Below, in pieces: positions 44,587 to 52,568 of a stretch of 64,000 bases of DNA. Origin of the DNA: Pectobacterium sp. A5351 (lineage in GTDB: Bacteria > Pseudomonadota > Gammaproteobacteria > Enterobacterales > Enterobacteriaceae); NCBI RefSeq assembly GCF_028335745.1, contig NZ_CP116477.1, positions 682,001 to 746,000 of the forward strand. The letters run 5' to 3'. The notes beneath the pieces were generated by a model, which had not been told where the DNA came from, searched no databases, and worked only from the letters and a program-made list of their open reading frames with translations. Position 1 is the first letter of the stretch. Each line of letters opens with the position of its first letter. A program made the position numbers and the translations under genes.

Positions 44587-45240
44587 ATGAAAGATAGCAC
44601 TGCGATTAAACACGTTATTTTCGACTGGAATGGCACGCTGGTCGATGACCTGGCGCTGGCGGTGAAGGGGGTGAACGCGGTGAGGGAGTTACAAACGCTG
44701 CCTCCTCTCGATGCAAAGAGATATCGCGAGCATTTCGGGTTCCCGATCCAGTCGTTCTATCAGGCGGTCGGGATCGACTGCGAGAGCGGGCGATTCGACG
44801 ATTTGATCCACGCGTATCTGCGTATTTTCAATAGCGAAATCAACCAGTGTCCTCTCCATCAGGGGGCCATCGATATCATCAGTATGTTGCGACGTACCGG
44901 CGTGAGCATCTCCGTGCTGTCTGCCAGCCAGCACGAGACGTTACAGAACAATCTAGCCAGCGCTGGCATTGACCATCTTGTCGACCATGTGTTTGGCCTC
45001 ACGAATACCCAGGCTAAAGGCAAGCAGGGTATTGCTGAAACGCTAGACTCAGTACTGGGAAATCCGGGAACGACGGCTCTGATGATCGGTGATACCGATC
45101 ATGACATCGACGTCGCACACGCCTGTGGCTGGCAGATGGCTTCTGTCTCACACGGCCATCAGACGCACGAACGGCTGAGCGCGATTCACCCGTTTGTTTT
45201 CGGGGATCTGTCATCGGTATACCGCGCCTATTTCCGCTAA
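44587..45240 (+). CDS. HAD-family phosphatase (island gene 6)
   Basis: 217 residues. Motif I is FDWNGTLVDD (Asn at the position usually Asp in DxDGT, as in several HAD phosphatases), motif II VLSAS near 118, and motif IV IGDTDHDIDVAHACGW near 162-177. Expected to remove phosphate from a sugar or cyclitol phosphate, the third step of an NtdCAB-type trio. 11 bp after the FAD gene. Confidence 0.85.
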   Translation: MKDSTAIKHVIFDWNGTLVDDLALAVKGVNAVRELQTLPPLDAKRYREHFGFPIQSFYQAVGIDCESGRFDDLIHAYLRIFNSEINQCPLHQGAIDIISMLRRTGVSISVLSASQHETLQNNLASAGIDHLVDHVFGLTNTQAKGKQGIAETLDSVLGNPGTTALMIGDTDHDIDVAHACGWQMASVSHGHQTHERLSAIHPFVFGDLSSVYRAYFR

Positions 45241-45267
45241 TTTCGCCAATGCCATGGAGGGTTTCAC

Positions 45268-46401
45268 ATGCTAAGCCAAGATCGTGTGTTCGATGTGATG
45301 GTGGTACTGATCGCGTTAAGTCTTTTTCTCCGGCTGGCGATCACGCTTTATTATCGCGACGGTGAGCGGATCCTGCCGAAATTCAAACTTAGCCCCGGCA
45401 ACAGAGATGAGATCAGTTACTACAAGCGATTCGATACGCTCTTCGCGCCGCTGCCGTTTATCTACTGTTGGCTGGAGATTTTTGCCGCCGTGCTGTTCTT
45501 CCGCTGGACGGACTATAACGTGCTGTCCGGTGCGCTGCTGGCGGTGGTGACCTCGGGGCGGATGAGAGCGCTACAAGAGCTGGGTCACAATGCGCTGCAC
45601 GTGGCGCTGTGCCCCTCGAAGAAGCTACAGTGGTTCCTGTCCAACACGTTTTTCCAGTTCCCGACGCTGAAAAGGGATATGGATTCGCGCTTTATTACGC
45701 ATGTCATTGAACATCACCCTAATGCGGACGTTCCGGGTAAAGATCCGAATCTGCGGCGGGTGATTGCCGCAGGCATGGTGCCCGGCATCAGCCGTGGTCA
45801 GTTTATCAAAGCCTTGTTCTATCCGGTCAGCCTTAAAGGTCTGGTTAATAACATCAAGGGCAACTTCCGCGATGTATTCCGAGAAAACACCTCGAAGCAG
45901 ACCGCGCTGCTGCGCGCCGTCGTGACGATAAGTGTGGTGGCGCTTTATTTGTGGGTGGGCGGCATTGCGGCGCTGATTGTCGGGTGGGTGATTCCTGTTT
46001 TCTCCATTTATCCGCTGTTTTCGTGGTGGTCGCTGCTCTCTAAACACCGCTGGCACACGCCTTATAGCCCAACCCGCTACCGGCTTGCCCATGACTATGA
46101 ACATGGCCGTGCCACGGATTTTTCCGGCGTGTTCGGTGCGATTCAGCGGTATCTGATATTTCCGATGTCCGACGCCTATCATCTGGCACACCACATTTAT
46201 CCCACCGTTCGCTATCAATATATGCCCGCCGTGGACTGGGCGCTGAAAGTCAATGAACCACGATACACGCAGTACATCGCAAAGGGAATGATCTTCGGTT
46301 CAGGAGGGCAACCTGCTGCGCTCTCTGAGCTATACCACCGGCTCGTCAATACGGCTGTTCAATCGCCACTAAACAGGGAAAGAGGAACGATTAATGACTG
46401 A
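45268..46401 (+). CDS. Membrane desaturase/hydroxylase-like protein (island gene 7)
   Basis: 377 residues with four or more hydrophobic helices and three histidine clusters of the membrane fatty acid desaturase superfamily: ELGHNALH (about 108-115), HVIEHHPNAD (about 145-154) and YHLAHHIYP (about 310-318). These bind a di-iron centre. Homologues act on lipids, sterols or other small molecules, some in natural-product clusters. Either a lipid tail or the small molecule itself could be the substrate; sequence does not decide. Its end overlaps the next start by 8 bases. Confidence 0.82.
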   Translation: MLSQDRVFDVMVVLIALSLFLRLAITLYYRDGERILPKFKLSPGNRDEISYYKRFDTLFAPLPFIYCWLEIFAAVLFFRWTDYNVLSGALLAVVTSGRMRALQELGHNALHVALCPSKKLQWFLSNTFFQFPTLKRDMDSRFITHVIEHHPNADVPGKDPNLRRVIAAGMVPGISRGQFIKALFYPVSLKGLVNNIKGNFRDVFRENTSKQTALLRAVVTISVVALYLWVGGIAALIVGWVIPVFSIYPLFSWWSLLSKHRWHTPYSPTRYRLAHDYEHGRATDFSGVFGAIQRYLIFPMSDAYHLAHHIYPTVRYQYMPAVDWALKVNEPRYTQYIAKGMIFGSGGQPAALSELYHRLVNTAVQSPLNRERGTIND

Positions 46402-47299
46402 TCAACGAACGACGACGCCACCCCGTATTGGGATCATCTGTGGCAGCGGGATGGATTCTCTGTCGATCATCGAAACGCCTGAGCGCATCAATGTCACGAC
46501 TTCCTTTGGCGACCCTTCCGGCATCATCACGCTTGGCGAGATAGCCGGGATTCCGGTAGCGATCGTGAATCGTCATGGCATCGGCCACCGGCTGCTGCCC
46601 TCGGAAATTAACGTCAGAGCCAACATTGCCGCGCTCAAGGCGCTGGGGGTTTCGCAGGTGATCTCGTTCAGCGCCGTTGGCAGCCTGGTCGAAGAAGCCC
46701 CTCCCGGTACGTTTGTCGCGATCGATCAATATATCGATCGGACGTACCGCCGCGTAAATACCTTCTTCGGTTCAGGGGTGGTGGCGCATGTTCCTTTTGG
46801 GAAGCCGGTTTGCACGGATAACCACTCGCTGCTGGTTGATGCACTGGACGAACTCGCCATTCCACATCTGGCAAAGGGGCTGTATGTCGTGATGGAAGGG
46901 CCGCACTTTTCAACCAAAGCGGAATCCGCATTCCATCGCCAAATGGGTGGCACGGTTATTGGCATGACCGCCATGCCAGAGCCGAAGCTCTGCCGTGAAG
47001 CGGAGCTTTGCTACAACATGGTCGCGATGGTGACCGATTACGATTGCTGGCATACCTCCCATGAGGCGGTGAATGCCGCCATGGTCAGTGAGCAGATGGC
47101 TGATAATATTAAGAAAGCCGAGTCTCTGTTATCCGTCATCGTGCCAAAACTTGCACAGCGTGAGGCGCTATGCCGTGATCGCTGCCAATACGCATTAGAT
47201 GGTGCCATCATGACGGATTTCAGCCTGATCACGTCCGAAGTCATTAGCCGTTTTTCACCGTTACTTGACCGTGTTATCCAGGACGATATGTCGTCCTGA
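46394..47299 (+). CDS. MTA phosphorylase/PNP-type nucleoside phosphorylase (island gene 8)
   Basis: 301 residues. Motifs of the trimeric MTAP/PNP family: IGIICGSGMDSL near 12, phosphate-binding RHGIGHRLLPSEINVRAN near 57-74, SAVGSL near 95, VVMEGPHFSTKAES near 164-177, and the substrate loop IGMTAMPEPKLCREAELCY. Such enzymes cleave purine (thio)nucleosides to base plus ribose 1-phosphate derivatives, or run in reverse. It is not part of a methionine salvage operon here. In the island it could release or attach a purine base. Confidence 0.85.
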   Translation: MTDQRTTTPPRIGIICGSGMDSLSIIETPERINVTTSFGDPSGIITLGEIAGIPVAIVNRHGIGHRLLPSEINVRANIAALKALGVSQVISFSAVGSLVEEAPPGTFVAIDQYIDRTYRRVNTFFGSGVVAHVPFGKPVCTDNHSLLVDALDELAIPHLAKGLYVVMEGPHFSTKAESAFHRQMGGTVIGMTAMPEPKLCREAELCYNMVAMVTDYDCWHTSHEAVNAAMVSEQMADNIKKAESLLSVIVPKLAQREALCRDRCQYALDGAIMTDFSLITSEVISRFSPLLDRVIQDDMSS

Positions 47300-47327
47300 A
47301 ATCGTTGCTTAGCTGGGAGAGATTGGA

Positions 47328-47993
47328 ATGAAAACTACCGCAGGATTGTTGTTTGACCTGGATGGAACATTGCTCGACACAGACCGGCTGCATCTGGCCG
47401 CGTTTAATGAACTCCTGGCCGACTTTGGTCAGTCCGTTACGATTGACTATTACAACGAAAAAATCATGGGCGCGCCGATGGACCACATCACGCGCGATCT
47501 TTTCCCCAATCTATCGCCCGAGCACCGTTATGAACTGGGAGAGCGTAAAGAAGCGCTGTTCAGGAAGCAGCTTACGGGGCCGCTGGAAGGCCGCCCTGGC
47601 GTGACTGGACTCTTCGAGTGGGCGCAGGACAGAAACATTGGAATCGCTGTGGTGACCAACGCGCCGCGTGAAAGCGCCATCATGATGTTGAAGGGGCTAC
47701 ATTTATTGGAGTCCGTCGATCATCTGCTTATCGGCGCGGAGCTGCCGCGCAGCAAGCCCGATCCTTATCCCTACGCGGAAGCGATGCGACTGCTGGGCGT
47801 TGGGCCTGAAAACGCCTTAGCGTTTGAGGATTCTGGCCCCGGTATTCAGTCTGCGGCGGCGGCGGGGGTATTTACCTTCGGTATGACGGGCGCACTGGAT
47901 GAAGCGGCGTTGCTGAAGTATGGCGCATCAGCGGCGATCCCAGATTTCAACGACGACAAGCTGACGGCCATGCTCAGCAAGCTTAGCGCGTGA
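47328..47993 (+). CDS. HAD-superfamily phosphatase/phosphoglucomutase-like (island gene 9)
   Basis: 221 residues, subclass I HAD with a helical cap. FDLDGTLLDTDRLHLAAF near 9-26, VVTNAPRESA near 103, KPDPYPYAEAMRLLG near 142 and FEDSGPGIQSAAAAG near 163 are the four motifs. Similar to phosphoglycolate phosphatase and beta-phosphoglucomutase relatives. Following a phosphorylase that would produce a sugar 1-phosphate, a role in processing that product is plausible. Confidence 0.86.
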   Translation: MKTTAGLLFDLDGTLLDTDRLHLAAFNELLADFGQSVTIDYYNEKIMGAPMDHITRDLFPNLSPEHRYELGERKEALFRKQLTGPLEGRPGVTGLFEWAQDRNIGIAVVTNAPRESAIMMLKGLHLLESVDHLLIGAELPRSKPDPYPYAEAMRLLGVGPENALAFEDSGPGIQSAAAAGVFTFGMTGALDEAALLKYGASAAIPDFNDDKLTAMLSKLSA

Positions 47994-48008
47994 GGTAAAG
48001 GAACCAAC

Positions 48009-48914
48009 ATGACTTCCACTCTCATTCATGCCCCAACGGGCGACGGCTCAAAGGCCACACTCAAAGCCTATAGCTCTTTTGAACCTTATGAGCTTGCGGA
48101 TTATCTGCGCGCGCTCGCGCATCACATGCCTGATGTGGCGATCCATATTGAAAGAATGCCTACGGCAGCCCTGACGGCAAGGCTGGCTCAGGAGCTGCAT
48201 GCTCCTCAGGTGGATATGATTCTGGGGTGGGCAGATACCGCCTCGCGAACCCTCGATTTACGCGAGGGGCTATTTGCGCCGGGCGCTGACGCCGATGGAT
48301 ATATGCGCATCACCGGATTTTCAACCGCGATCGTTGTCGATACCGCCGTCCTCTCTGAAACGGGTGTGGATATCGTATCCTGGGTCGATCTTGCCCAACC
48401 GGCGCTTCTGGGGAAGGTTGCGTTTCCTGACCCAACCGTATCGGGCGCGGGTTTTCTGGCGCTGGCGACGATTCTGCAATTCTACGGTGAGCCCGAAGGC
48501 TGGGCGATCCTCTCTGATATTTATCGCAATGCGTGCATCAGGCCACCTTCCGCGTGGGAGCCCGCCCGGTTGACCGGAGAAGGGCAGATCGCGGCTGGCG
48601 TGACGGTAAAAATAGCGGCCTCAAATCGGCAACGGGAATGCCCTACGCTGCAACTCGTTGAACCGCAAGATGCGATCGGCATTGAATCTGAAGTCTTTGC
48701 AGGCTTTAGCACGACCCGCCACCGTCCACTGGTCACTCAGGCACTTCAATGGCTCAGGTCAGAAGAGGCCGCGGCCCTCTATGCAAGTTATAACAAAGTT
48801 ATTCTCGGAAAACCGGATAGCCGGCTATTTGTTATTGATGCCGAAAACGCGGTAAAAAATCGAACCCGCTGGTTGTCCCAGCTTGAATCCATTGCAAACG
48901 GTAATCACCTATGA
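48009..48914 (+). CDS. Signal-less solute-binding-protein homologue (island gene 10)
   Basis: 301 residues resembling iron/phosphonate-type ABC substrate-binding proteins: DMILGWADTASRTLDL near 74-89, FPDPTVSGAGFLALATILQF near 141-160, and a C-terminal PLVTQALQWLRSEEAAALYA. The N-terminus (MTSTLIHAPTGDGSKATLKA) has no signal peptide or lipobox, and no ABC permease or ATPase is nearby. A cytoplasmic binding or catalytic role is therefore inferred, as in THI5/NMT1-type pyrimidine synthases that evolved from this fold. Its stop overlaps the next start (ATGA). Confidence 0.7.
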   Translation: MTSTLIHAPTGDGSKATLKAYSSFEPYELADYLRALAHHMPDVAIHIERMPTAALTARLAQELHAPQVDMILGWADTASRTLDLREGLFAPGADADGYMRITGFSTAIVVDTAVLSETGVDIVSWVDLAQPALLGKVAFPDPTVSGAGFLALATILQFYGEPEGWAILSDIYRNACIRPPSAWEPARLTGEGQIAAGVTVKIAASNRQRECPTLQLVEPQDAIGIESEVFAGFSTTRHRPLVTQALQWLRSEEAAALYASYNKVILGKPDSRLFVIDAENAVKNRTRWLSQLESIANGNHL

Positions 48915-49516
48915 AAAACACGACTTATGCACCCTCTGCCACGACGGCGGTCGTCAATGACAGTTGGGTATTAGCCAATGACTGGGGAAAGCTCACTAAA
49001 TACGACATCACTTACACACGCTCAAACGGAACGGAACAGCGGCTGATCCGCGAAGCTTATGACCGTGGTCACGGTGCGACCATCGTGCTCTACAACCCGG
49101 ATGCACGTACGGTCATTCTCACCAGTCAGTTTCGGCTACCGGCTTTTCTGCTGGGTCACCATTATGAGCTGATCGAAGCGTGTGCTGGCCTGTTGGATGA
49201 ACGCGACCCGATAGAGGCCATCAGAAAAGAGGCAGAGGAGGAAACCGGATATAAGCTCAATGAGGTCACCAAAATTGGTGAAATATTCATGAGTCCCGGT
49301 TCTGTTACCGAGCGTCTACACTTCTTTATTGCGCCGTTTACGCACGAGATGCGCATCAATGAAGGCGGCGGTATCGCTGAAGAAGGCGAAGATATCAAGG
49401 TCATGGAAATCCCGATTAAAGATGCGCTGCAAATGATTGATGACGGCCAGATTATTGATGCCAAAACCATTATTTTGCTTCAGCACCTGGTGATTAAAAA
49501 TATTTGTAAGCCCTAA
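48911..49516 (+). CDS. NudK-like Nudix hydrolase (island gene 11)
   Basis: 201 residues. The Nudix core is in IEACAGLLDERDPIEAIRKE followed by AEEETGYKLNEV, and the preceding YDRGHGATIVLYNPDARTVI resembles E. coli NudK, a GDP-mannose/nucleotide-sugar pyrophosphatase. MSPGSVTERLHFFIAPF matches the same subgroup. It may hydrolyse a nucleotide-sugar intermediate of the island pathway. Overlaps the preceding gene. Confidence 0.85.
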   Translation: MKNTTYAPSATTAVVNDSWVLANDWGKLTKYDITYTRSNGTEQRLIREAYDRGHGATIVLYNPDARTVILTSQFRLPAFLLGHHYELIEACAGLLDERDPIEAIRKEAEEETGYKLNEVTKIGEIFMSPGSVTERLHFFIAPFTHEMRINEGGGIAEEGEDIKVMEIPIKDALQMIDDGQIIDAKTIILLQHLVIKNICKP

Positions 49517-49540
49517 TTCTCCCCTAAAGGAAATGAATAG

Positions 49541-50716
49541 ATGACGGAACAGAGCCTGGTTAAACCCCAATTCAAGCGCGACTATTACACGTTCTATTTA
49601 TATATGTTGTCGGTGGTGTGCGGCTTTCATCAGGCCGTACCTGGCTCTATTACCCCTTTCCTGCGTGATGAATTACAACTGTCCAGAATCGTGATTGGCT
49701 GGCACTTTAGTCTCTACGCCATTGGTATGTTTGCGACAGGCTTTATCGTTACCTACTGCTCGAAAAGGGTATCGCCAAAACGTATCCTGCTCACCAGCTC
49801 GTTCGCGGTGACGATTGCGGTTGCCATTTTTTCCCTGCCAATGCCCTCATCGGCAACGCTAAGCATGTCGCTGGTGTTGGGGCTGGCGGGTGGCGCGATG
49901 CAAATAGCCATTCAGGAATCGCTGGCACGTCATCACGGTGAAAATAGCGGGGTTGCCATCACGGAAGGATGCATTTTTGCCGCCATCGGGGTCTTTGCCG
50001 GACCGGTCTTTGTCAGCCTCGCGGTGGAATCAGGTTGGGGATGGCGGATGGCAATGTTTGTGCCCATCATCGCGCTGCTGCCTCTTCTCTTTATTGCGCC
50101 CGAAAATCTATCGCGGGTGCCTGTCAATATCGCCACTTCAACCAGCAATCCTGCGGAGCGTTCCCCTCGTCTGCCGCTGGTGGCGTTCCTGATGTTCGGC
50201 ATGATTTTCCTCGGTATTTCAGCCGAGTGGGGCATCGGTTTTTGGGGCGCACAGTTTCTGGAAGAGCAGTTATCCGTAACGGTTGCGACCAGCGTCGGGA
50301 TGATGTCTGCCTACTTCGGCGGCACGATTGTCGGGCGGATTGCGGTGAGCCGCCTGCTGCTGCGCTATGAAATCAACACGCTGCTGATCGGGGCAATCAT
50401 CGTTGGTGGAATCGGCTTGGTTATTCTGTGGTTGGTTCCCCATGTCACCGTCGCACTGGTGAGTCTGGCGATTTTAGGAGCCTGTCTGGGGAATTTTTTC
50501 CCGTTAATATTATCGGTTGCGACGCAGCAACCGCCGCAGTTTCTGTCAAAAATTGCGGCGGGAGCCACCCAGTCGGTAGGGCTGGCGCTCTTACTGGCGC
50601 CCCTGTTACTGGGCAATGTCGGTGAAAGTATCGGGTTGGTTGGCGCTATCGGGCTATTGACCGTGATTCCGCCCGTGATGCTGGTGGCCTACCTGCTATC
50701 ACGTAAGCTGTCTTAA
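49541..50716 (+). CDS. MFS transporter, probable product exporter (island gene 12)
   Basis: 391 residues with twelve hydrophobic helices, N- and C-terminal halves separated by a polar loop near residue 190-210. The usual loop-2 pattern is weak (SKRVSPKRILL near 74). Last gene of the island, 25 bp after the Nudix gene with AAGGAAATGAATAG before the ATG. Most plausibly exports the final product or confers self-resistance; uptake of a precursor is the alternative. Confidence 0.85.
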   Translation: MTEQSLVKPQFKRDYYTFYLYMLSVVCGFHQAVPGSITPFLRDELQLSRIVIGWHFSLYAIGMFATGFIVTYCSKRVSPKRILLTSSFAVTIAVAIFSLPMPSSATLSMSLVLGLAGGAMQIAIQESLARHHGENSGVAITEGCIFAAIGVFAGPVFVSLAVESGWGWRMAMFVPIIALLPLLFIAPENLSRVPVNIATSTSNPAERSPRLPLVAFLMFGMIFLGISAEWGIGFWGAQFLEEQLSVTVATSVGMMSAYFGGTIVGRIAVSRLLLRYEINTLLIGAIIVGGIGLVILWLVPHVTVALVSLAILGACLGNFFPLILSVATQQPPQFLSKIAAGATQSVGLALLLAPLLLGNVGESIGLVGAIGLLTVIPPVMLVAYLLSRKLS

Positions 50717-50780
50717 TGAGGCGAATGGCGCACGACGCTGGATGTATTCCTGTGGCGTCGCTTGCTTCAAGGCTGCCGAG

Positions 50781-50797
50781 CCTGCTCGGGGAGCAGG
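50781..50797. terminator. Hairpin between island and LacI gene
   Basis: CCTGCT/AGCAGG with a 5-base loop lies between the convergent MFS and LacI-family genes, without a clear T-run. Candidate shared terminator. Confidence 0.4.
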
Positions 50798-50803
50798 CCG
50801 ATA

Positions 50804-51847
50804 TCAACAGGAATGGCGAGGATGACTGGCGCTACGGGAATAATAGTACGGCCCTTTCTGTACTGATTCGCGCAGTTTCAGTTCACCGGTAAAAGGTTGC
50901 AGCGGTTTAACCTCTTTGCCTGCAATCAGATCCAGCACTTGGGTAATCGCGGTGGCGGTCATCTCTTCAATCGGCATGTAAACAGTGGAGAGTGAAGGGT
51001 GCAGGTAGGCTGCGCAGGGGTCATCGTCAAAACCAAACACGGAGACATCCTGCGGTAATGTTTTCCCCGCCTCGTACAGCGCTTTCATTGCGCCGATTGC
51101 CATGTCATCGTTGCTGGCAAATAGTGCGCTAAAGCTGACGTTGCTATCCAGCAACCGACGTGCGGCATAATAGCCGCTGGAGATCAGGCTATTTCCGTGT
51201 GCCACCCGACGCGGCTCAACCTCGATCTGGTGGGTGATTAATGCCTGCTGATAGCCCGCGAGCCGTGCCCGCGCTGTCGGCGTTTGCATCGGCGCGGTGA
51301 TGCAGGCGATCTCGCGGTGACCCTGTTCGATCAGGTAATTCACCACGTCAAACGCGGCCTGCTGCTGGCGGAAGAAAATGCAGCGCTCCCGTGCCTGCGG
51401 CAGATCGCGATTCATCACGATCATCGGAATGGTCAGCGTGTCGAGCAGCGACATGAGGTCTGTCTCGGACATATAGCGGGTATAGAGAATGATGGCGTCG
51501 CATTGTCTGTCAGACAGAAGCTGCACCGCTCGCTGCTCTTCTTCCGGCGTATCGTGCCCATCGGTCACGATGAGGTGTTTACCGTGGTTTTCCGCGATAT
51601 CCGTAGCACGGCGCAGCAGGCGGCCAAAGTAAGGGCCGTCGAAATTGGAGATAACAAGACCGATACTGTTTGAACTGCGGCGAGCCAGCGAACGGGCCAG
51701 AAAATTAGGACGGTAACCTAGCTCGTCCATTGCCCGAAATACCGCATCGCGTGTTGCCTGTTTGACCTGACCGGTGCCGTTTAGCACTCGGGAGACGGTC
51801 GCTTTAGACACCCCTGCACGTTTCGCCACTTCCAGCATAGTCTTCAT
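50804..51847 (-). CDS. LacI-family repressor (AscG-like)
   Basis: 347 residues. The HTH MLEVAKRAGVSKATVSRVLN is at the N-terminus, followed by the hinge ARSLARRSSNSIGLVISNF and the periplasmic-binding-protein-like effector domain (FASNDDMAIGAMKALYEAG near 243, FGFDDDP near 271). Resembles AscG/BglGF-region repressors. Encoded beside the beta-glucoside PTS genes it most likely represses, sensing a phospho-beta-glucoside or glucoside. Confidence 0.88.
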   Translation of the reverse strand: MKTMLEVAKRAGVSKATVSRVLNGTGQVKQATRDAVFRAMDELGYRPNFLARSLARRSSNSIGLVISNFDGPYFGRLLRRATDIAENHGKHLIVTDGHDTPEEEQRAVQLLSDRQCDAIILYTRYMSETDLMSLLDTLTIPMIVMNRDLPQARERCIFFRQQQAAFDVVNYLIEQGHREIACITAPMQTPTARARLAGYQQALITHQIEVEPRRVAHGNSLISSGYYAARRLLDSNVSFSALFASNDDMAIGAMKALYEAGKTLPQDVSVFGFDDDPCAAYLHPSLSTVYMPIEEMTATAITQVLDLIAGKEVKPLQPFTGELKLRESVQKGPYYYSRSASHPRHSC

Positions 51848-51989
51848 GGCTGCACCTTAATTGAGTATGATGACGGGCTGAAAACATTTATCCATCCCTG
51901 CTACGAATATCACGTGACATGTTACCACAGGCATATTGTTGGATTTAACGTCCGATGCCCGCTTCTCAATTAAATTTTTGTTAGTTTTG

Positions 51990-52325
51990 TTATGTTGCTA
52001 TTTCTCGCCGTAATAGAACCATCTCTTCTGCTAAATCCCGGCACAGCATGGCGATCATCAAATGATCCTGCGCATGCACCATGATCAGATTGACGGGCAC
52101 CTTGCCTTCCCCTTCGTCCAGACCGATCAGCCGTGTTTGAACGCGGTGGGCCGCACGCGCCGCTTCTTGTGATGCGGCAAGCAGATCGTCGGCCTGTTGC
52201 CACTCCCGTTGACGCGCGGCCTGAATCGCCATCATCGCGTTTGAGCATGCTTCACCCGCGTTGATCAATAGCGCTATCCCGGTTTGTTCCATATCGAATG
52301 CCGGGGCGTTCTCTGTGTCTTTCAT
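51990..52325 (-). CDS. PTS lactose/cellobiose-type EIIA
   Basis: 111 residues, helical IIA-Lac/Chb family. MVHAQDHLMIAMLCRDLAEE near 82-101 contains the phosphorylatable His. The start ATG at 52325 faces the IIC gene across the control region. It receives phosphate from HPr and passes it to IIB. Unusually, IIA is divergent from IIC and IIB and lies between them and the repressor. Confidence 0.9.
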   Translation of the reverse strand: MKDTENAPAFDMEQTGIALLINAGEACSNAMMAIQAARQREWQQADDLLAASQEAARAAHRVQTRLIGLDEGEGKVPVNLIMVHAQDHLMIAMLCRDLAEEMVLLRREIAT

Positions 52326-52379
52326 CGTCGGTTTCCTTATTGCAGTCAGTGGGGGTTTTTAGGTACGCCGAATACTTAT

Positions 52380-52482
52380 GGTATGCCAAAAGTTACATTT
52401 TCATCATATTGGAATTCCAATGTTACCTTGTGAGAATTCTGTCACAGAAAAATAATTCATTATGGTTGATTTTTGGTATGCC
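52380..52482. promoter_or_regulatory. Operator region of the beta-glucoside PTS genes
   Basis: GGTATGCCAAA occurs twice, at 52380-52390 and 52475-52485, 95 bp apart, a spacing suited to looping by a LacI-type tetramer or dimer pair. Between them are a perfect 14-bp palindrome ATTGGAATTCCAAT (52408-52421) and a CRP-like TGTGA-N8-TCACA (52429-52446, two bases wider than canonical). Confidence 0.55.
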
Positions 52483-52568
52483 AAATGCGAAAGCGCGGTA
52501 CCTGCATTTACCCTGCGCGTAATGGGCATCCCGCGTTATAACAATATGATGATGAAAGAGGTGGTGTT

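Noticed and set aside
38585..50716. O-antigen or capsule locus
   Set aside because: DegT, Gfo/Idh and Nudix genes occur there, but no glycosyltransferase, flippase, polymerase or nucleotidyltransferase is present.
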